DNA of 42,696 nucleotides from Legionellaceae bacterium (GCA_947477015.1 CANJSM010000007.1:1-42696); one strand, 5' to 3'; numbered from the stretch's first letter, positions 17,738-26,136 are shown. Numbers and translations: made by a program. The notes: a model not told the origin generated them from the sequence alone.

Positions 17738-18978
17738 TATTTTTCCAGCTCCTCTAGCAATTGTTTATCAATATCCATGATTTGCGAACACGCCTGAAAC
17801 ATGCGCTGCAGCACGACGATGTTGCCGAACTCAACAGTTGAGTCGACGTTTGAGGATTCAATTTTTTTCGGCTGAATCGTGCCAAACCCATGCTCATTGG
17901 CTCGACCAATGGTCCTGCCTTGCGTGCTTTTAGCACGGAATAAATTGTCGTGTGCAGGCACCAGCGAGTGCTCTAGATCATCAAACATCGCCAGAGCTAC
18001 ATGCACGCCGGTTTCTGATTGACCGTTGTCGTAATGATAAGTAATTTGTCCATTGTCATCGAATGAAAAGCCAATCTGTTTGCCCTCACCATAACCATCG
18101 TGCTGTTTTACTTGTATGGAACTATTGGTATGATCGGCGGTATTTTTTTTATAAAGACGTACGGATGAGTCTTTATCTTGCATGTAATCACCGAAATTCA
18201 ATGACACCGATTGTTTGCCATTGAGGGTTACTTTAAGGCTGTTGTAGTCGCGTTCTGCACTGCCATCGTTATCAAAATTGAATTTAATCGTTTGGGGATC
18301 AAACGCAACACTGGCGTCATTACAGGTTACAGCGATCAAATTCCACTCAAGATTGTTGTGTGTGTTTTGTCCCACGCCAGGGATGCTGGGTGCTTCAAAC
18401 TCAAGGTGGAGCGTGTGTGCTTTTCCGTTGGCATCAAATACATCGTGAACATCAAATTGGATGTGTTCGTAGATGCTTTTAAAAGGATTCGGATCATCAG
18501 GGGTATTGGGATCTTTTTCTTGCTCAATGATAACAAATTCACCGGTTAAATCGATGGAGTGGGTTGCTTTGCCAGCAGTCGTCTTTGAACCGAATTGATG
18601 AATAGACACCAACGCGCCTTTTTTGTCATAACCTTGGACCAAGCCGCCACTGTGTTTGTCAATTAGCATGCCGTCGGTATTAAAGCCAAACTCACCCTCT
18701 CTTGTGTAAAGCAGTTCGTTATTTTTAAGTCTAACGATAAAGAAACCATTGCCGACGATGGCCATGTCAGATGCATTATTGGTTTCAAGGTAATTGCCAG
18801 CACTGTAGTTGATGCTGTGTCCACCAACGGTGACCCCTTCATGACCTAATGATGAATAAAACACATCACTGCGTTTGAATCCCGGGCTTTGCATGTTGGC
18901 GATATTATTGGAGGTATTTTGAAGTCCTGAACTCGCTGCCATCATGCCACTAAGACTGGTGTAATAGGTTGAGCTCAT
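17737..18978 (-). CDS. flgE: flagellar hook protein FlgE
   Basis: The 413-residue length fits FlgE (E. coli 402). The N-terminal rod/hook helix is typical (TSLSGMMAASSGLQNTSNNI then ANMQSPGFKRSDVF), followed by MAIVGNGFFIVR and TREGEFGFNTDGML. The C terminus has the matching helix VEFGNIVVLQRMFQACSQIM. FlgE forms the curved hook outside the cell and is exported without a signal peptide. Length and the large middle insert favour FlgE over FlgF or FlgG. It follows flgD with an ATGA overlap, an order shared with standard hook operons. Confidence 0.88.
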   Translation of the reverse strand: MSSTYYTSLSGMMAASSGLQNTSNNIANMQSPGFKRSDVFYSSLGHEGVTVGGHSINYSAGNYLETNNASDMAIVGNGFFIVRLKNNELLYTREGEFGFNTDGMLIDKHSGGLVQGYDKKGALVSIHQFGSKTTAGKATHSIDLTGEFVIIEQEKDPNTPDDPNPFKSIYEHIQFDVHDVFDANGKAHTLHLEFEAPSIPGVGQNTHNNLEWNLIAVTCNDASVAFDPQTIKFNFDNDGSAERDYNSLKVTLNGKQSVSLNFGDYMQDKDSSVRLYKKNTADHTNSSIQVKQHDGYGEGKQIGFSFDDNGQITYHYDNGQSETGVHVALAMFDDLEHSLVPAHDNLFRAKSTQGRTIGRANEHGFGTIQPKKIESSNVDSTVEFGNIVVLQRMFQACSQIMDIDKQLLEELEK

Positions 18979-19352
18979 GATAAAACCTCAGTGATGTCGG
19001 TGAGTTCTTTTTCCAATTGCGCGCCATTAATATCAACGACTAGTTTTGGTGGTTCTGTTTGAGAAAAAATAATGCGTTTAACCGTGCCATAGCCTTCGGT
19101 GCCATCAATTTTTACTTCTTTTCCAAGCATCATGAGCCCGCGATTAGCAAAACCTGTGTTGACCAAAACGCTTAACCATTCATTGGTCGTACGAGCTTCT
19201 TGCAACGAGGAAAACTGCGCCATTTGAGCCATGAATTCACGATTGTCCACCGGTTTTAATGGATCTTGGTAGGTAAGTTCTTGCATGAATAACTTCATGT
19301 AATCGGTTTGATTGACCCCTGTTTCTTGCATAGGGGTGATTCCATCGGTCAT
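18975..19352 (-). CDS. flgD: short hook-capping protein FlgD
   Basis: The start ATG at 19352 has AGGAGAACATCG in front and overlaps the fliJ stop (ATGA), giving 125 residues. The conserved N-terminal part is intact: DYMKLFMQELTYQDPLKPVD and MAQMAQFSSLQEA. E. coli FlgD has 231 residues, so the usual FlgD tudor/Ig region is shortened to a stub (GKEVKIDGTEGYGTVKRI). The minimal form may still cap hook growth. It is adjacent to flgE as expected. Confidence 0.87.
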   Translation of the reverse strand: MTDGITPMQETGVNQTDYMKLFMQELTYQDPLKPVDNREFMAQMAQFSSLQEARTTNEWLSVLVNTGFANRGLMMLGKEVKIDGTEGYGTVKRIIFSQTEPPKLVVDINGAQLEKELTDITEVLS

Positions 19353-19765
19353 CGATGTTCTCCTCGTTGTAAAACCCATTCATCACTGTTGTTTTGATGT
19401 GTGCGCTCAAGGTGTTGTTGATTCCTTTTGAAGGTATCCTCTTGGTGTTTTTCAAGCCGTTTAATGGCTCTTTTCAAGTCGGTTTGTTGAGTGAGTAACT
19501 GTTGTTGCTCAGACAATAACGTTTCTTTATGGGTGGCTAATTGATGCTGTTGTTGCTGTTGCTGCATTAAGAAATTAGTTCGAGCGATTTCTTGCTCAGG
19601 AATAATTAAGTTGGAGACGACGCAGGATTCAGCCGTGACGCTTTTATTGTTCTGCAGCTCTTCGTCGACGGTCTCGATGTTTTGATGCACTAGATTCAGC
19701 CGGTTGTAAACACGGTGCAAATTCCATGTTAACTGGGTCAGCAAGGCGTTGAGGGTACGACTCAT
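19349..19765 (-). CDS. fliJ: flagellar export chaperone FliJ-like
   Basis: The 138-residue protein is almost entirely a coiled coil, rich in Gln, Leu and Glu (QQQQQQHQLATHKETLLSEQ near residues 70-90), ending in a charged helix. FliJ/SctO proteins are poorly conserved in sequence but always coiled-coil. They sit as the stalk in the FliI hexamer. Assignment rests on size, coiled coil and location immediately after fliI with an ATGA overlap. Confidence 0.78.
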   Translation of the reverse strand: MSRTLNALLTQLTWNLHRVYNRLNLVHQNIETVDEELQNNKSVTAESCVVSNLIIPEQEIARTNFLMQQQQQQHQLATHKETLLSEQQQLLTQQTDLKRAIKRLEKHQEDTFKRNQQHLERTHQNNSDEWVLQRGEHR

Positions 19766-21054
19766 TGGAGGATCTCCTTGAGGCGCTGAAACAATGCTAC
19801 TGTCTGCAACGGCTGTTCTAAGCCTTGAGCCAACAGATGCATCATGTTATCAATACGCACAACAGCGGCATCGAGGGCTGCATGATGGCCTGGTTGGTAG
19901 GCCCCTAATTCAATGAGCTCTTTGTTTTGTTGATAAACGCTTAACAAAGCGATAACGTCACGAATGATAGTTTGCTCGGTTTGGGTCGTTAATGACTGAG
20001 TTAGCCGTGACAGGCTCTGCAATACATCGATTGCAGGGTAATGACCGCGTTGCGCTAATTCACGGGTTAGTACGATATGACCATCCAGTAATGATCGCAG
20101 GCAATCGGCGATAGGCTCATTGAAGTCATCGCCTTCAACCAATACGGTATAGAGGGCCGTGATGCTGCCTTCGCCATGGAACAGGCCTGCTCGCTCAACC
20201 AGGGATGGGAGTGTTGAAAACACACTGGGTGTATAGCCACGAGCAGTAGGGGGTTCACCTAAACTTAAACCAATTTCACGTTGTGCCATGGCAAAGCGCG
20301 TGATGGAATCCATGAACAACATGACGTCATGCCCTTGCTGGCAAAAATACTCAGCAATGGCTGTCGCTGTGTATACGGCTTGTTTTCTCATCAATGCGAA
20401 GTCGTCACTGCATGAGACGATGATGACAGACTTAGCGCGTGTAGCCGCATCCATGTGGTTGAGAATAAACTCATTGACCTCTCGACCGCGTTCGCCAATT
20501 AGCGCAATGACATTGATGTCGCTGTTCATGTGTTTTGCCATCATGCCTAGCAATACGGACTTTCCAACCCCACTGCCAGCAAACAAACCCATTCGTTGCC
20601 CCTTTCCCAATGGCAGTAACGTGTCTATGGCGTGAATGCCTGTGGTTAAACGCGCGGTTATTGGTTTGCGTTTAAGCGGATTAATTGCTGGAGGATGCAG
20701 GGGCATGTACTGAGTAGACCACAGTTGACCGTCCTCATCTAAGGGTTGACCCAGAGCATTGATGATGCGCCCTAATAATGCAGGACCAACAGCAATGGAT
20801 ACCCCCATTCCGGTGGCACGTACAGTCAACCCCATGCTGACAGAGGCTTTTGAAAAGGGCATCAAAAACACTCGACCTCGTTCAAAACCGACTACCTCAG
20901 CTTGTGTGAGGACTCTGCCTTGTGCATCAAGAATGTCACATAGCTCGCCAATAAAGGATTGCGGTGGGCCGTTGGCAACCAGTTTTAAACCGATGGATTG
21001 TTCAATTTCGCCCAATCGTTCGATGGGTTGTAAGGTATTGAGGAGATTATTCAT
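19762..21054 (-). CDS. fliI: flagellar export ATPase FliI
   Basis: The 430-residue F1-beta-like ATPase has the Walker A loop AGSGVGKSVLLG, ALIGERGREVNEF, Walker B region DVMLFMDSITRFAMAQREIG and the FliI/SctN signature LGEPPTARGYTPSVFSTLP. It energises the unfolding and export of flagellar substrates at the membrane base. E. coli FliI has 457 residues. The gene lies between fliH and fliJ, as in canonical flagellar loci, and overlaps fliH by 8 bases. Confidence 0.96.
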   Translation of the reverse strand: MNNLLNTLQPIERLGEIEQSIGLKLVANGPPQSFIGELCDILDAQGRVLTQAEVVGFERGRVFLMPFSKASVSMGLTVRATGMGVSIAVGPALLGRIINALGQPLDEDGQLWSTQYMPLHPPAINPLKRKPITARLTTGIHAIDTLLPLGKGQRMGLFAGSGVGKSVLLGMMAKHMNSDINVIALIGERGREVNEFILNHMDAATRAKSVIIVSCSDDFALMRKQAVYTATAIAEYFCQQGHDVMLFMDSITRFAMAQREIGLSLGEPPTARGYTPSVFSTLPSLVERAGLFHGEGSITALYTVLVEGDDFNEPIADCLRSLLDGHIVLTRELAQRGHYPAIDVLQSLSRLTQSLTTQTEQTIIRDVIALLSVYQQNKELIELGAYQPGHHAALDAAVVRIDNMMHLLAQGLEQPLQTVALFQRLKEILQ

Positions 21055-21649
21055 GTTGAGACTTCATCTTCAACAAGACTTGTTTTAATTGTTCGATCTG
21101 GCGCTCAATGCCTGCATCAAATACGCCGTGCTCACTTGTGATGATGCAACCACCCAAACGTAGTCGTTCATCAGCGATGAATTCGATGCGCTCATGATCT
21201 TGCAAATCTATCTCAATGTCACCTTGTTGTATCAATGCTAGATCGCTTGGATGCAAAGCGATCTTTAACTGTTGTTTTTCATTGAGCTGCAGAATCACCT
21301 GCGTAATTTGATGCACAATCGCTTCTTTACTCTGTTGCTGATTGACAAAAAACTTACTGACTATCAGCAAGACAATGTCTGCAATCTCTGAGTTTAACTG
21401 GGTTCGATGATCTTTAATCGCTTGAGGAATGCTGAGTAACCATTGTGTGACGGTGTTGATTTGTTCTGATAGCAGGGCGCGCTCTTGTGCGCATCCATCC
21501 GTGAGTCCTTGTGAATAGCCTGATTGCCAAGAGGCTTCACTGTCAATAAGGCCCTCGTCTTCGCGTACTTGCGTGGGGATAATCGGCTCAGCAACTCCAA
21601 TAGGCGTTATTTCATGACTGATGGTGATATTTTTTAAAATCTTAGCCAT
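21047..21649 (-). CDS. fliH: flagellar ATPase regulator FliH
   Basis: I choose the ATG at 21649 (MAKILKNITISHEI), giving 200 residues; an ATG nine bases upstream is also possible. The C-terminal half shows the FliH/SctL stator pattern: QLNSEIADIVLLIVSKFF, LKIALHPSDLAL and the ending ERLRLGGCIITSEHGVFDAG followed by an amphipathic helix. FliH links FliI to the C-ring FliN. The 5' end overlaps the preceding 149-residue gene. Confidence 0.88.
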   Translation of the reverse strand: MAKILKNITISHEITPIGVAEPIIPTQVREDEGLIDSEASWQSGYSQGLTDGCAQERALLSEQINTVTQWLLSIPQAIKDHRTQLNSEIADIVLLIVSKFFVNQQQSKEAIVHQITQVILQLNEKQQLKIALHPSDLALIQQGDIEIDLQDHERIEFIADERLRLGGCIITSEHGVFDAGIERQIEQLKQVLLKMKSQHE

Positions 21650-22091
21650 GCGAGTCATCCAATAGGCGTTCAAAACCAATGGATTTGTCCCATTCACACC
21701 ACACAAGGTGTTTGACCACGGGTTTAACATCCAACACCTGATGCTCAAGTAAGTGCTGAATCACGCCCTCAGTGTCAAATTGATTTAAGAATTGCATCGT
21801 CCAAGGGTATGCGCCTTGTTCAAGAATGATAGCTATATAAAGTGGGGCTTTTATCGCCAGTTGTTGGCAAAATTGCGGCAGAACGTCTTGAGTGGGTTTC
21901 AAAAGAAGTGATAGATCACGGGTTTTTAATGTTCGAAAGCGTTGAGCTTCTAGTAATAGTTTCAAGCCTTGAAACTGTTTCAACGTATTGCGTTCGGTAG
22001 AAGACAGTCGATGTAAAATCCAGCGTTGATCAGACGATGGCAGGAGCGCGATGTTAAACAGGATTTGCTTAAGGCTCTTACTCATGTTCAA
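21642..22091 (-). CDS. 149-residue protein in the FliG position
   Basis: The gene lies between fliF and fliH, exactly where fliG (about 330 residues) normally sits, but encodes only 149 residues. It is helical and begins SKSLKQILFNIALLPSSDQR. I see no charged torque helix or EHPQ-type motif of FliG. Its neighbours FliF and FliH retain the expected ends, including a FliF C-terminal QWLLEHE tail like the FliG-binding motif. It may be a minimal FliG that keeps only FliF binding, or an SctK-like accessory protein, since sctK sits between sctJ and sctL in injectisome loci. Start is at 22091 or 22085; both overlap fliF. Confidence 0.6.
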   Translation of the reverse strand: MNMSKSLKQILFNIALLPSSDQRWILHRLSSTERNTLKQFQGLKLLLEAQRFRTLKTRDLSLLLKPTQDVLPQFCQQLAIKAPLYIAIILEQGAYPWTMQFLNQFDTEGVIQHLLEHQVLDVKPVVKHLVWCEWDKSIGFERLLDDSHG

Positions 22092-23373
22092 GCAACCATT
22101 GACTTAATTCGCTTAACAATGCGCGACGCTGCTTGATGCGACCCTGTTGGCGCACACCCAAGGCAATGAGTACCGCAGTAAACAAACCTATCAGTATCAT
22201 CCATGTATGAGAGTTAGTGGGGGAAGTGCGTATCGGCATCGTGTTTTCAATGGGCGATTTTGCAGGTTTTTCAATTAACGCCTCGACACTGATTAAATCA
22301 CCACGTAAGGCATTAAAGCCCACCACGGACTTTACCATGCGTTCTATTTGTTTAATTTTATCTTGAGGTGTGTTTTGCGGGAGGGCTACACTGACGGTTA
22401 GTCGCTCAATCGTGCCATTGGCACGAATAAATTGTTCTTTCTCTTTTCCAAATTGCCATGTCTTTTCACGCATGAAATCTTGATGAAGAGGGGTTTTACC
22501 TGATTTATTGGGGGTGGTGTGGCGTGTTTCTTTTTCATGCGTGATGGAGCCATCCTGTTGGGGTTTTTCGCGTTCACGTTGGAGTTCATCATAATTTAAG
22601 GTGGCATCAATTTTAACCATGACACTTTCATTGGTAAAAACTTGGTGTAACATTTGCATGACTTTTTCATTCAAATAGCGTTCTACATTTTTTTTGGCTG
22701 CAAAATGACCCGTTGACGTGTCCTCATCATGGGCAATTAAACCATTGCCATTTTGGTCGACGATGACGACGTTAGTCAGTGGTAAATTAACCACGCTTGC
22801 GCTAATCAATTGCTGAATACTTTTAACTTGTTGCCGTGTTAACTCTTTTTTTAAATGCAAAGTAACGGCTGCACGGGGTAAGTTGTTGTCTTGTTGAAAC
22901 AGGTGACTTTCAGGAATAGTGAGTTGCACACGTGAATGATTGACCTCTTCCAAACTATTGATGGTACGTTCCAGCTCGCCTTGTAAAGCACGTTGATAAT
23001 TTATTTTTTGAGAAAAATCAGTCATCCCAAAGTCAGTTTTATCAAATAGTTCAAAGCCTACGCTTTGGCTGAACTGCACGTCACTGGCCATTAATTTAAT
23101 ACGTGTTTTTTCGATGATCTGTTTATCGACTAAGATGTCTTGACCTTGATTTTGCACTTGATAAGCAATATTGGCTTGTTCTAGTTGCGTGAGAATTTGA
23201 TTCGCATCGCGTTTGTCTAAATGGCTAAACAAAATGCCATAGCTGGGAGAAAGGGCCCAAAAAATAAGTCCAATGGTTATCGAGATAATCAGTGAAACGC
23301 CACCAATTAGCACCCATTTTTTGGGGGTGTTTTCAGTTTGAAAAAAACGCATGATGTGTTCAACAGGCTTCAT
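22078..23373 (-). CDS. fliF: flagellar MS-ring protein FliF
   Basis: The 431-residue protein has two membrane segments (about residues 20-40 and 387-407) flanking the periplasmic ring-building domains: YGILFSHLDKRDANQILTQL, KINYQRALQGELERTINSLE and VNHSRVQLTIPESHLF are all FliF/SctJ signatures. It is shorter than E. coli FliF (552), mostly in the periplasmic loop and cytoplasmic tail. After the second membrane helix only about 24 residues remain, yet they end in LSELSQWLLEHE, which resembles the FliG-binding tail. FliF is the base on which the export gate and switch assemble. Confidence 0.94.
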   Translation of the reverse strand: MKPVEHIMRFFQTENTPKKWVLIGGVSLIISITIGLIFWALSPSYGILFSHLDKRDANQILTQLEQANIAYQVQNQGQDILVDKQIIEKTRIKLMASDVQFSQSVGFELFDKTDFGMTDFSQKINYQRALQGELERTINSLEEVNHSRVQLTIPESHLFQQDNNLPRAAVTLHLKKELTRQQVKSIQQLISASVVNLPLTNVVIVDQNGNGLIAHDEDTSTGHFAAKKNVERYLNEKVMQMLHQVFTNESVMVKIDATLNYDELQREREKPQQDGSITHEKETRHTTPNKSGKTPLHQDFMREKTWQFGKEKEQFIRANGTIERLTVSVALPQNTPQDKIKQIERMVKSVVGFNALRGDLISVEALIEKPAKSPIENTMPIRTSPTNSHTWMILIGLFTAVLIALGVRQQGRIKQRRALLSELSQWLLEHE

Positions 23374-23374
23374 G

Positions 23375-23668
23375 TCAGATTTGCTCTCTTAAAATATCCT
23401 GCCAAGCACTCATCAAGCGGTTGCGGACTTGTTCTAAAAATTGAAACGATAATTTGGCTTCTTCCAAGGTCAACATGGTTTGATGCAGGCTACTCGATTG
23501 ACCACTTGCCAATTCTTGTAATGCAGTATCGGCAGCCAACAAGTGATCATTGGTGTCAGTGAGTAGATCAGTGAACACATGGGGTGCTGAAGGCGTGTTT
23601 TTTTCAGTCGTTTCCAATGAATTGAGGGATTGACTCAATTGAATAAGAGGTGAGTGAGTGATTTTCAC
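23375..23668 (-). CDS. fliE: flagellar MS-ring/rod junction protein FliE
   Basis: The 97-residue protein ends with LEEAKLSFQFLEQVRNRLMS, the conserved FliE C-terminal helix, followed by AWQDILREQI. FliE is exported and links the MS ring to the FlgB rod. Length is near E. coli FliE (104). It overlaps flgC by ATGA and is one base from fliF, an arrangement found in compact flagellar operons. Confidence 0.93.
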   Translation of the reverse strand: MKITHSPLIQLSQSLNSLETTEKNTPSAPHVFTDLLTDTNDHLLAADTALQELASGQSSSLHQTMLTLEEAKLSFQFLEQVRNRLMSAWQDILREQI

Positions 23669-24087
23669 CGCTCGTCTCCAATGCTTAATGCCTGAAGATA
23701 AATGCTGTGCGCGGTGTTGATGACCTTTATATTGGCTTCATACCCACGAGAGGCTCGCAACAGGGTTGTCATTTCATCAATCGTGCTGACGCCAGGATAG
23801 GTCACATAACCGTGTTTGTCTGCATCTGGGTGACCTGGTTGATAGACTTTGTTGGGCGGTAAATTTTCTGGAACGAGCGTTACGGACTCTAGTCCGCCGC
23901 CTTCCATGTGCTGCAGAACTTCGTCAAAGGGTTTAGCTGTGGCTTCAACTTTCATGGGTTGAAAACGGGTTCCATCGCTGTTTTTTAGTGTGTGTTGGTT
24001 TGCGATGTTATTGGCTACCACGTCGACGCGCATTTTTTCAACCTGCATACCTGCCGAGGCAATGGCATATATTTGGTCATAACTCAT
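23665..24087 (-). CDS. flgC: flagellar proximal rod protein FlgC
   Basis: The 140-residue protein has the rod helix ASAGMQVEKMRVDVVANNIA, then PDADKHGYVTYPGVSTIDEM and the C-terminal RASRGYEANIKVINTAHSIY. These are the diagnostic FlgC segments, and the length matches E. coli FlgC (134). FlgC assembles on FlgB within the periplasm. Both ends overlap neighbours by ATGA. Confidence 0.96.
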   Translation of the reverse strand: MSYDQIYAIASAGMQVEKMRVDVVANNIANQHTLKNSDGTRFQPMKVEATAKPFDEVLQHMEGGGLESVTLVPENLPPNKVYQPGHPDADKHGYVTYPGVSTIDEMTTLLRASRGYEANIKVINTAHSIYLQALSIGDER

Positions 24088-24398
24088 TGATTGTTTCCTT
24101 GTACAGCCAATTTCATGATGGCTAGTTTGTGATTTAAGCCTTTAATTAACGCGCGATACTGAGTCGCGTTTTGAACACCGGATGCAATTTGCTCATCAAT
24201 TGATAGAGGCGTATCACTGTATTCATACACAGGCTGTATCGTATCGCTCGTGCCTTCCGTCAGTTGTTTTTCAAAATCAACTGCTATTGCCTGATACCCT
24301 TTTGTGTTGACGTTAGCAATGTTTGTCGCAATCGCGGTTTGTCGCATCAATGAGGCGTCGAGGGCTAAGCGAATGAGGTTGATCGTATTGTCTGTCAT
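24084..24398 (-). CDS. flgB: flagellar proximal rod protein FlgB
   Basis: The 104-residue protein begins with a rod helix containing RQTAIATNIANVNTKGYQAI and ends in a short coiled helix (YRALIKGLNHKLAIMKLAVQ). E. coli FlgB has 138 residues, so this one lacks part of the central region. It is the first rod subunit after FliE. The order flgB-flgC-fliE-fliF is a widespread flagellar arrangement. Confidence 0.92.
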   Translation of the reverse strand: MTDNTINLIRLALDASLMRQTAIATNIANVNTKGYQAIAVDFEKQLTEGTSDTIQPVYEYSDTPLSIDEQIASGVQNATQYRALIKGLNHKLAIMKLAVQGNNQ

Positions 24399-25492
24399 TG
24401 AACCACAAGCTCCGCATGCAAAGCCCCAGCACGTTTCAAACTCTCCAAAATGGCAATAATGTCCCGAGTGGATGTTTGTACACGTGTTAGGGATTCAATC
24501 AATTCCCCGATAGTAGCCCCTTGAGGCAGTTTGACCGTATGACCATCGGGTTCTTTAACAAAAATACTGGTTGCAGGCGTGATAGCAGTTCTGACTTGTC
24601 TGCCGACGTTATTGACAAAGGTCGGTTGCGAGACGTTGTAATCTGTAGCGATGGTTATCTGTAAATTGCCATGAGAAATGGTCACGGGATCGATGTTCAC
24701 ATTAGATCCTGCGACGACCACTCCTGTCCGTTCATTGACCACAACAGTGGGCAAGTTATCGGTGATGACGGTTAAATTTTCCAGCTGACTGATAAAGCGA
24801 ATAAGGTGATGCTTTGCTAATTTAGGGAGGTGCACTTCAATGTCTTGAGCCCCTTTGGCATGCGCTGTATTCGCTCCAAATTGCTGATTAATCGCAACTT
24901 CAACTCGATCGGCCGTTGTAAAATCAGGGTGATTCAAAATAATGTGTACTTCGCCTTCTTTGTTTAGCAATTCGTTATAAATTGATTTTTCAACCACGGC
25001 TCCTCCAGGGATGATGCCAGCCGTTGGGTGATTTTTTTGAACGACATTCCCAAATAAATCATATTTAAATCCACCGATGGATAGCGCGCCTTGAGCCAGA
25101 GCATACACTTGGTTGTCTGGTCCTTTTAGGGGGGTGGCCAGGAGTGTACCGCCGAGAAGACTCTTTGCATCGCCTAAGGATGCGACGTTAATGTCCAGCT
25201 TATCGCCTTGATGAGCGAAAGAGGGGAGGTAGGTCGTGATAACCACGGTTGCTGTGTTGCGGCTGTTGATGTCATTAGGATTGAGGTTAACCCCAAAACT
25301 CTGCAACAAATTCGCGATGGCTTGTGTGGTGTCTTTGTTACGTCGCGAATCACCAGAACCGGCTAAACCAATGACTAATCCATAGCCTGTGATGGGGTTT
25401 TCTTGTAAGCCGGCGAGGTGCGCGATGGACTTTAAGCGAACGGATGCGTGGCAGGTACTGATTGCAAACAGAAAAATAATTAAAAGACGCAT
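24395..25492 (-). CDS. flgI: flagellar P-ring protein FlgI
   Basis: The start ATG at 25492 overlaps the flgH stop (TGATG), giving 365 residues, equal to E. coli FlgI. A signal peptide (LLIIFLFAISTCHAS) precedes VRLKSIAHLAGLQENPITGY and GLVIGLAGSGDS, the typical start. Further motifs are VVNERTGVVVAGSNV and PQGATIGELIESL. FlgI forms the peptidoglycan ring around the rod. A P ring indicates a genuinely flagellar ancestry and not an injectisome. Confidence 0.97.
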   Translation of the reverse strand: MRLLIIFLFAISTCHASVRLKSIAHLAGLQENPITGYGLVIGLAGSGDSRRNKDTTQAIANLLQSFGVNLNPNDINSRNTATVVITTYLPSFAHQGDKLDINVASLGDAKSLLGGTLLATPLKGPDNQVYALAQGALSIGGFKYDLFGNVVQKNHPTAGIIPGGAVVEKSIYNELLNKEGEVHIILNHPDFTTADRVEVAINQQFGANTAHAKGAQDIEVHLPKLAKHHLIRFISQLENLTVITDNLPTVVVNERTGVVVAGSNVNIDPVTISHGNLQITIATDYNVSQPTFVNNVGRQVRTAITPATSIFVKEPDGHTVKLPQGATIGELIESLTRVQTSTRDIIAILESLKRAGALHAELVVQ

Positions 25493-26136
25493 CAAACAAG
25501 TCCCACCCAAGACAACACACGATAAATATAGTTATGACGTTGAGAATCAGAGACAGTACCATCCCCAGAGTATGTGATTTTTGCATCGGCCAAGCGGGTT
25601 GATAATACGGTGTTCTGCGTAGAAATGTCTTCTTGACGAACCACTCCACTGAGTCGAATGGTTTGCAACTCACCGTTGATTTGAATGCGTTGGTTGCCCT
25701 CAACACAATAACTGCCATTGGGCAAAATGGTTTTTATCTGCACGGTCAGCGCGGCTTTTATCTTGCCATTGCGAGCGGTTTTGCCAGCCGACCGCCCCTC
25801 GCCACGAAGACCAAACGCGACGTCTTGTGGGCGTTTGTTATAACTCGCTTCTAGCGCTGTTTTGATTTCTTTTCCTGACGACAAATCAGAACTGGTTTGT
25901 GCATTAGAGGTTTCCATCACGATGACGGTTAATAAATCCCCAGGCAGATAAGCTTTTTTATCAGCGATAAATGGCCGATAAGCCATGTCATTGTATAAGC
26001 TCACCGAGTGCGCTATAGGCGTAAATAATGCGATAAGCAGCATCATCAAGGTAGGTTGGGCCTTGGCCCAACAATGAACTACCCTAACCAGCAAACTCAC
26101 TTGCCAAGGCGAATAATTAGCGGAGTAAAGAGACAT
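25492..26136 (-). CDS. flgH: flagellar L-ring protein FlgH, no lipobox
   Basis: The body (PFIADKKAYLPGDLLTVIVM, KTILPNGSYCVEGNQRIQIN, QEDISTQNTVLSTRLADAKI) is clearly FlgH. Two starts are possible: 26136 with a GGAAAATGGA ribosome-binding sequence (214 residues), or tandem ATG codons at 26046 and 26043 (about 184 residues), which begin directly with a signal peptide MMLLIALFTPIAHS. Classical FlgH is a lipoprotein with LxxC at the cleavage site; no such cysteine exists here. The segment between the starts contains a REP-like palindrome that encodes CWAKAQP. The gene is the first of the operon. Confidence 0.9.
   Translation of the reverse strand: MSLYSANYSPWQVSLLVRVVHCWAKAQPTLMMLLIALFTPIAHSVSLYNDMAYRPFIADKKAYLPGDLLTVIVMETSNAQTSSDLSSGKEIKTALEASYNKRPQDVAFGLRGEGRSAGKTARNGKIKAALTVQIKTILPNGSYCVEGNQRIQINGELQTIRLSGVVRQEDISTQNTVLSTRLADAKITYSGDGTVSDSQRHNYIYRVLSWVGLV
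26055..26072. repeat. REP-like palindrome, copy 4, in the 5' part of flgH
   Basis: gttgggccttggcccaac preceded by gtag. It lies between two candidate flgH start codons, so it is either translated (residues 22-28 of the long form) or forms a hairpin in the flgH leader that could affect translation of the whole flagellar operon. Same family as 242-259. Confidence 0.85.

Noticed and set aside
15177-26136. Injectisome (non-flagellar type III secretion) locus
   Set aside because: FlgH, FlgI, FlgB, FlgC, FlgD and FlgE are all specific to flagella, and no secretin or needle gene is seen. FliM and the FliG-position protein only resemble the injectisome in size and position.
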